Source of the DNA: an uncultured Bacilli bacterium
GTDB taxonomy: Bacteria; Bacillota_I; Bacilli_A; RF39; UBA660
NCBI GenBank assembly: GCA_947623815.1
Contig: CANQHO010000091.1
Span: 1-36,976, forward strand
Direction: 5' to 3'
DNA: 36,976 nucleotides
A program made the position numbers and the translations under genes. This document shows positions 32,313 through 36,976 of this stretch, one piece after another. The notes beneath the pieces were generated by a model, which searched no databases, was not told the DNA's origin, and saw nothing but the letters and a program-made list of their open reading frames with translations. How positions within the stretch are numbered: the first letter of the stretch is position 1; each line of letters starts with the position of its first letter.

Positions 32313-33091
32313 TATACTTCGACCTCTTGTTCTACACCATTTTCCAACATAACAACATATTTTTGCTTTAAAACATCAACTCTTACTACTTTACCAATTT
32401 TATTATCGACTTCTACTTCTTCATCTATTTTTGGTAAATTTTTTTTCATTTTTGTATAACAATCATCTTCATATTTTAAGCAACATAATAGTCTACCACA
32501 TATTCCATTTATTTTATTTGGTGATAAGGCTAAATTTTGATTTTTAGCCATAGCGATGGATACGGAATCAAAATCTTTTAAAAATCTAGAACAACAAAGT
32601 TTTTGGCCACACATTCCAATTCCACCAACTTCTTTAGCCTTATCTCGTACTCCTATCTGTCTTAATTCTATTCTTGTTTTATAAATAGAGGCAAGTTCAC
32701 GCGCTAATTCTCTAAAATCAATCCGATTTTCAGCATAAAATTGAAATACCAATTGATCTCTATCAAGCGTATAATAAGCATCCATTATATGCATTTTTAA
32801 TTGATATTTTTTGGCTAAATAGTTACATTTTTTCAACGCTATTTTAGCATCTTTTAAATTGTTAGTATGATTATAATAATCTCTCTTTGTAGCAATTTTT
32901 TTTATTTTAAGTAATGGTTTGTCCAATTTTGTTTCATCAATTTGATGAATAGTAGTTGCTACTTTAGCTAGTCTGATTCCTTTGTTAAATTCTACTAAAA
33001 CATTTATTCCTTTTTTCAATTTAAAACCATTGGTATTATAATATGTAATATTACCATCTTTAACAAAGGTAACTCCTACTATTTCAGTCAT
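32312..33091 (-). CDS. ricT: PSP1-domain protein RicT/YaaT
   Basis: RicT forms a complex with RicA and RicF that binds iron-sulfur clusters and speeds mRNA processing by RNase Y in Bacillus, affecting sporulation, competence and biofilms. The PSP1 domain contains the characteristic Cys groups: Cys161, Cys166-Cys167 (MCGQKLCC) and Cys198, Cys203-Cys204 (ICGRLLCC). These are cluster-ligand candidates. The length (259) is close to the Bacillus protein. It lies after holB, as in Bacillus; the yabA gene usually found next is missing here. Confidence 0.95.
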   Translation of the reverse strand: MTEIVGVTFVKDGNITYYNTNGFKLKKGINVLVEFNKGIRLAKVATTIHQIDETKLDKPLLKIKKIATKRDYYNHTNNLKDAKIALKKCNYLAKKYQLKMHIMDAYYTLDRDQLVFQFYAENRIDFRELARELASIYKTRIELRQIGVRDKAKEVGGIGMCGQKLCCSRFLKDFDSVSIAMAKNQNLALSPNKINGICGRLLCCLKYEDDCYTKMKKNLPKIDEEVEVDNKIGKVVRVDVLKQKYVVMLENGVEQEVEV

Positions 33092-33102
33092 TATCTCACC
33101 AC

Positions 33103-34029
33103 CTATCTTGTCAAACTTATGACTAATTTATCAAGTAATAAATTTATATTAGCATTACTAAAAATTCTTTTTTTCAAATCTAAAACTATTTTAATTTTTT
33201 TAGTTAATTCAATTATATTATTATTTTGAACTAATTGTTCTATTTCTTTTTTATCAAATATTTCTAGTTTTCTATTTAATAAATAATTTAAACAGTCTTT
33301 ATAAAAGAATATCATAAAATCAAATAAAAATAAACATTCTTCTTTGGTTTTAACATAGTCACCTAATATTTTATTGGTTAAAATAATTGTTTCTTCTTTT
33401 TTATTTTGCATAGCATTTATAAATTTTAAATACTGTTTAGTTTTTTCTAACAATATATCATCATCAGTATCTACATTAAAGTAAAATCTAACTTTATCTA
33501 AAAAATTATTATCACCTAATAGTGTCTCTTTATTTAATGGTATTATTTGACAGCGGGACATAATTGTTTCCATCATTTGATAAATATTAGATGTAATTAA
33601 AATGGCAATTATATTTTCTTCTGGTTCTTCTAAAAATTTTAACATAGAATTGGCGGCTTCCACATTCAATCTTTCCGCCTGATTTATTATATATACTCTT
33701 TTACTAGATTGAACGGCAGTTTTACTAAATTCTTTTTGTAAGTTTTCTAATTGTCCTTTCTTTATCCACAAACCATCAGGCTCTATTATTTTTAATTCGG
33801 AAAAACTGTTATTATCTATTTGTGTACATTGAACACAATTCTGACAATTTGCTTTGTTTACATAATGGTTTTCACACAAAATAGCTTTAGCAAACGCTAA
33901 GGCTATTTTAATAGCATTAGGATTATCATTACTTTCAATAAGGTAAGCATGGTTTAATTGATTTTTTTTCAAAGAATTTATCAATATTGTTGTGGCAATA
34001 TTCTGCGTACTTAAATATTCTTCTAACAT
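33103..34029 (-). CDS. holB: DNA polymerase III delta-prime subunit HolB
   Basis: A non-motor clamp-loader subunit that with DnaX and delta opens the sliding clamp. It has the AAA+ fold with KNQLNHAYLIES near 22-33. A zinc site is formed by Cys52, Cys62, Cys65 and Cys68. The arginine-finger region reads MSRCQIIPL, and the helix ANSMLKFLEEPEENIIAILIT is typical. The length (308) is normal. The tmk gene usually upstream is not here; bofA and recR are. Confidence 0.92.
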   Translation of the reverse strand: MLEEYLSTQNIATTILINSLKKNQLNHAYLIESNDNPNAIKIALAFAKAILCENHYVNKANCQNCVQCTQIDNNSFSELKIIEPDGLWIKKGQLENLQKEFSKTAVQSSKRVYIINQAERLNVEAANSMLKFLEEPEENIIAILITSNIYQMMETIMSRCQIIPLNKETLLGDNNFLDKVRFYFNVDTDDDILLEKTKQYLKFINAMQNKKEETIILTNKILGDYVKTKEECLFLFDFMIFFYKDCLNYLLNRKLEIFDKKEIEQLVQNNNIIELTKKIKIVLDLKKRIFSNANINLLLDKLVISLTR

Positions 34030-34037
34030 ACAACCTC

Positions 34038-34226
34038 CTAAAAAACTATAATGTGAATAAATATTAAAGATAACAAAGCGGGAAAACCTAACATACTAAT
34101 AGCTAAAATTGTAATTATATTTATTGGTATAATTACATTTAATGGCGCTGCTAAAATATTATAACCATAAATTAAAAAACCACTAAAGACTATTCTTTTA
34201 AAAAAACTATAACATTTTTTTATCAT
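34038..34226 (-). CDS. bofA: Pro-sigma-K processing inhibitor BofA
   Basis: BofA is a small membrane protein that blocks the SpoIVFB protease, and so the activation of sigma-K in the mother cell, until the forespore signals. Two hydrophobic segments are seen, and the second half (PINIITILAISMLGFPALL, then SLIFI) matches the BofA core of Pro-x-Asn-hydrophobic then Gly-x-Pro-x-x-hydrophobic. The frame opens at GTG 34235, but GGTGAT fits the ATG at 34226 (62 residues). It is shorter than Bacillus BofA (87), mostly at the N-terminus. Position between recR and holB matches Bacillus. Confidence 0.85.
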   Translation of the reverse strand: MIKKCYSFFKRIVFSGFLIYGYNILAAPLNVIIPINIITILAISMLGFPALLSLIFIHIIVF

Positions 34227-34265
34227 TTTTATCACCTTACAATAATGTATGGCTTTATTTTTATT

Positions 34266-34868
34266 TTATGAAATGTCTTGTCTATCTTCAAAGGCCATTT
34301 CTAAAGTCAATGAATCTAAATATTCCATTTCCACTCCAAGTGGTACACCATGGGCTATTTTTGTGACTTTTATTGGCATACCTTCTAATAACTTAGAAAT
34401 ATAAAGAGCGGTTGTTTCGCCTTCAATACTTGGTTTAATTGCTATTATAACTTCTTTAAAATTTCCGTCTTTAATTCTATCCATTAAAGAGTTTATATTG
34501 ATATCATCTGGTGTTATTCCATCAATTGGGGATATTAGTCCTCCTAAAACATGATAAAGTCCATTATATTTTCCTAGTTTTTCAAAAAGTATTATATTTT
34601 TTGGTTCTTCGACAATACACATTGTTGTTTGATCACGTTGTTCAACATTCTTGCATATTTCGCATAAGTCTCCTTCTGATAAATGATTACAAATACGACA
34701 ATTTTTTACTTTTTGTTTCACATTTTTTAATGATTCGGAAAAAACATTTAATATATCTTCATCCATATCTAAAGTGGCTAAAGCCAGTCTTTCAGCGGAT
34801 TTTTCACCAATTGATGGCAATTTTTTAAAACACTCAATTAAATTGTTTATAATTGATGGATATTTCAT
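34266..34868 (-). CDS. recR: Recombination protein RecR
   Basis: RecR acts with RecO and RecF to load RecA on gapped DNA. The helix-hairpin-helix is LPSIGEKSAERLAL near 17-30; a zinc finger uses Cys57, Cys60, Cys69 and Cys72; the Toprim domain follows with CIVEEPKNIILFEKLGKYNGLYHVLGG split over 84-110, and a Walker B-like C-terminus contains VTKIAHGVPLG. The length is 200, as usual. Its start shares a base with the ybaB stop, so the pair is coupled. Confidence 0.96.
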   Translation of the reverse strand: MKYPSIINNLIECFKKLPSIGEKSAERLALATLDMDEDILNVFSESLKNVKQKVKNCRICNHLSEGDLCEICKNVEQRDQTTMCIVEEPKNIILFEKLGKYNGLYHVLGGLISPIDGITPDDININSLMDRIKDGNFKEVIIAIKPSIEGETTALYISKLLEGMPIKVTKIAHGVPLGVEMEYLDSLTLEMAFEDRQDIS

Positions 34869-35164
34869 TAGAATAATCCCGGCATTCCTTTAGTATATTT
34901 ACCTAATTTTTGTTCTGTTTCTTGTTCAATTTGTTTCATACAATCATTAACGGCAACCATTATCATATCTTCAAGCATTTCAATATCATCTTTTGACATT
35001 TCTTCACTATCAATATCTACTTTAATTATTTCTTTATTTCCTTTAGCTGTCACTGTTACTATTGATGATTTACCAATAAATTCTTTATTTTCAATTTCTT
35101 TTTGTTCCTCTAACATTTTCTTTTGTAAATTTTGGGCTTGTTTTAACATTGCTTGCATATTCAT
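34868..35164 (-). CDS. ybaB: YbaB/EbfC nucleoid-associated protein
   Basis: A small dimeric DNA-binding protein of the YbaB/EbfC family. It starts MNMQAMLKQAQNLQKKMLEEQKE, a tweezer helix, followed by the short beta-sheet (SIVTVTAKGNKEIIKVDID) and a C-terminal helix. The length (98) is normal. It lies between dnaX (16 bases before) and recR, the conserved dnaX-ybaB-recR arrangement. The role in origin-region operons is not fully understood. Confidence 0.95.
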   Translation of the reverse strand: MNMQAMLKQAQNLQKKMLEEQKEIENKEFIGKSSIVTVTAKGNKEIIKVDIDSEEMSKDDIEMLEDMIMVAVNDCMKQIEQETEQKLGKYTKGMPGLF

Positions 35165-35180
35165 TTTTCATTCCTCATTT

Positions 35181-36824
35181 CTATAAATATTCTATTATTT
35201 CTCCAAACATTTCTTCTAATTCATCTTTTTCTTCTTTGGATTCATCTATAATTTTAGGTTCTTCCATGTATGTATATTGTCTTTTTTTGGAGTTAAATTC
35301 TGTTTTTATTGTTTCCCATTCTTCTTTGGTTACGGCAATTGTTTTATATGTCTTATCAAAATAATCTTTTAACATTTTATCAATTTTTATTATATTTTCA
35401 TTAAATTGATTACTATCTCTTTCATTGGAAAATACAAAAATCATATTTTCATTTCCCAACGCTCTTAAGTCTCCGTCAATTACCATAGAAGCGTATTCAC
35501 TATAATCCGGATTTATTATAAGTGATCTTATTTCATCTATCCTATCTTTAAATATCTTAAATTCGTTTTTGTTAAAATTACACAAAGTGTTATTTACTCT
35601 TATTTCCTTTAATAATTTTGTATCAAAAGATACGTTTTTTTGGGAAATATTATTTTCTTTTTTAATAGGTATTTCCCGAATTGGTTCAGTTTTTTCTTCT
35701 GGTTTTATATTATCTTCTATTTCTACTTTTTTAATATCTATTTTTTCATTTTTTGTTTGTATTATTTCTATTAAAGCCATTTCAAATATAATTCTTGCAT
35801 GATTCGTTTTTTTCATTTCCGGAATTATATTATTAAAATTATTTAAATATTGAAATACAAGTTTGGTATCAAATTGTTTAGCAATATCATTATAAATATC
35901 TAAATCATAGTTTAATGTTTTAAAATAGTCAGGTACATTTATCAATAAAAGTATGTTTCTTAAAAATAAAATAATTTCTTCAGTTAGTTTAATAAAACTT
36001 TTTCCTTTTTTATCAAAAGTATCAATCAGTTCAAAAGCATTTTTATAATCTTGTTCTAATATACTATGAATAAAATTTTTCAACTCAAGTTGCGGTATGG
36101 TACCATTTATTTCATGTACATCTTCTTCTTTTATTTCTTCTGAAGAAAAAGCTATAACTTGATCCAATATACTTAATGCATCTCTCATACAACCATCAGA
36201 TAATCTAACAATTTCATTTAAAGCATTTTCTTCTATTTTAACATTTTCCAATTTTGATATTTTTTCTAAGTATGGATACATATCTTCATAAGATATTTTT
36301 TTAAAATCAAATCTTTGACATCTTGATAAAATAGTTGCGGGTATTTTATGGGGTTCAGTAGTTGCCAAAATAAATATTATGTGATTTGGTGGTTCTTCTA
36401 ATGTTTTTAATAAAGCATTAAATGCACCAGTTGTTAACATATGTACTTCATCAACAATGTATATTTTATATTTCCCAGTTGATGGGACTAAATTAACTTT
36501 ATTTCTTATTTCTCTTATTTCATCTACTCCATTATTAGAGGCAGCATCAATTTCTAATATATCAATTGCTTGATGATCTTTTATTTGTTTACAACTTAAA
36601 CAATTTTCACAAGGTATTCCATCTTTTAAATCAAGGCAATTTACTGTTTTGGCCAATATTTTAGCAATACTTGTTTTTCCTGTTCCCCTAGGTCCTGTAA
36701 ATAAATAAGCATGGTTTAAAGAATCATTATTTATTGCATTCTTTAAAGTCTGAACTATTACTTTTTGTCCTACAACTTGTTCAAAGTTTTGGGGTCTATA
36801 TTTTCTATATAATGTTTGATACAT
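35181..36824 (-). CDS. dnaX: DNA polymerase III tau/gamma subunit DnaX
   Basis: The clamp-loader motor. The AAA+ core has GPRGTGKT (44-51), a zinc site from Cys63, Cys72, Cys75 and Cys78, Walker B-like YIVDEVHML near 100-108, and the SRC arginine finger (ILSRCQRF). The C-terminal part (about 370-547) is divergent and lacks an obvious frameshift site for a short gamma form. The length (547) is within the range of Bacillota. The start has GGTGAT. It heads the long minus-strand cluster; the SRP RNA gene often found just upstream in Bacillus is not visible in the 150 bases available. Confidence 0.96.
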   Translation of the reverse strand: MYQTLYRKYRPQNFEQVVGQKVIVQTLKNAINNDSLNHAYLFTGPRGTGKTSIAKILAKTVNCLDLKDGIPCENCLSCKQIKDHQAIDILEIDAASNNGVDEIREIRNKVNLVPSTGKYKIYIVDEVHMLTTGAFNALLKTLEEPPNHIIFILATTEPHKIPATILSRCQRFDFKKISYEDMYPYLEKISKLENVKIEENALNEIVRLSDGCMRDALSILDQVIAFSSEEIKEEDVHEINGTIPQLELKNFIHSILEQDYKNAFELIDTFDKKGKSFIKLTEEIILFLRNILLLINVPDYFKTLNYDLDIYNDIAKQFDTKLVFQYLNNFNNIIPEMKKTNHARIIFEMALIEIIQTKNEKIDIKKVEIEDNIKPEEKTEPIREIPIKKENNISQKNVSFDTKLLKEIRVNNTLCNFNKNEFKIFKDRIDEIRSLIINPDYSEYASMVIDGDLRALGNENMIFVFSNERDSNQFNENIIKIDKMLKDYFDKTYKTIAVTKEEWETIKTEFNSKKRQYTYMEEPKIIDESKEEKDELEEMFGEIIEYL

Positions 36825-36846
36825 TTAATCACCTCGATTTATATAT

Positions 36847-36855
36847 ATTATATCA
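36847..36855 (-). promoter_or_regulatory. Extended -10 promoter of dnaX
   Basis: Minus strand TGATATAAT (TG, one base, TATAAT), about 25 bases before the dnaX ATG. The -35 region is weak. Confidence 0.5.
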
Positions 36856-36908
36856 TTTCACATCAAAATAAGCCTATTAAATAGTTTATATTTAATAATT
36901 TATTTCAA

Positions 36909-36924
36909 TGTTCCACGTGAAACT
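36909..36924. promoter_or_regulatory. parS: parS-like site 1
   Basis: TGTTCCACGTGAAACT matches the bacterial parS consensus TGTTNCACGTGAAACA at all but the last base. The central CACGTG is intact. ParB is encoded in this window. Confidence 0.85.
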
Positions 36925-36945
36925 TTATTTTATTTATTACTTCAA

Positions 36946-36961
36946 TGTTCCACGTGAAACT
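36946..36961. promoter_or_regulatory. parS: parS-like site 2
   Basis: The same 16 bases as site 1, 37 bases further on, within a direct repeat of the whole unit. Confidence 0.85.
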
Positions 36962-36976
36962 TTATTTTATTTATTA

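Larger units (their letters stand above)
36904..36976. repeat. Tandem direct repeat carrying the parS sites
   Basis: A 37-base unit starting TTCAATGTTCC is followed by a second copy that agrees over all 36 bases to the edge of the window. The repeat may continue beyond the edge. Confidence 0.85.

Noticed and set aside
1-36976. CRISPR arrays, rRNA genes, prophage or restriction systems
   Set aside because: None was seen: no spaced repeats of CRISPR form, no rRNA-like sequence, and no reading frames of those systems.

Overview
The window is about 37 kb of very A+T-rich chromosome. It uses ordinary stop codons: several genes end in TGA and tryptophan is TGG, so this is the standard bacterial code and not the Mycoplasma code. 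Gene content and order point to a spore-forming member of the Bacillota, probably an uncultured or gut-type lineage of Bacilli; that placement is inference. Ribosome binding sites are strong (AAGGAGG, or GGTGAT, which matches the extended anti-SD), and many promoters show a clear sigma-A form with TATAAT.

Region 1 (1-6,700): a small unknown gene and tRNA-His on the minus strand; a two-gene spore coat operon (a CotJA-CotJB fusion followed by CotJC, a manganese catalase); the translational GTPase BipA/TypA sharing an overlapping divergent promoter region with an unknown gene; a Nudix hydrolase; a YetF/DUF421 membrane protein; and a TagO/WecA-type lipid-carrier sugar-phosphate transferase behind a long leader.

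Region 2 (6,700-9,450): a cell-surface module. A secreted wall-anchored protein with an NPATG sorting signal is divergent from a class B sortase. The sortase has Lys where the catalytic Arg is expected. The surface-protein promoter is embedded in a cluster of perfect dyads.

Region 3 (9,450-21,170): minus-strand housekeeping: an AbgT-family transporter, a DUF951 mini-protein (absent from the supplied frame calls), an MscS channel, ParB, ParA, an unknown acidic helical protein, FtsH with an unusual C-terminal extension, TilS, uracil-DNA glycosylase, an AGCS amino-acid symporter and RsmA/KsgA.

Region 4 (21,170-25,260): the accessory part. It holds an ECF sigma factor with its membrane partner, an IS200-type insertion whose transposase start codon reads ATA, a type IV prepilin-like protein whose C-terminus contains a G+C-rich segment resembling the variable repeat of a diversity-generating retroelement target, and a divergent regulator with two HTH domains.

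Region 5 (25,260-36,976): a long minus-strand cluster matching the origin-proximal region of Bacillus: dnaX-ybaB-recR-bofA-holB-ricT-yabB-rsmI-pth-mfd-spoVT-(small membrane protein)-tatD. Upstream of dnaX, at the very end of the window, lie two tandem parS-like sites. With parAB elsewhere in the window, this suggests the segment is near the replication origin. CotJ, SpoVT and BofA together indicate a sporulating organism; RicT is also linked to sporulation in Bacillus but is not specific to it.
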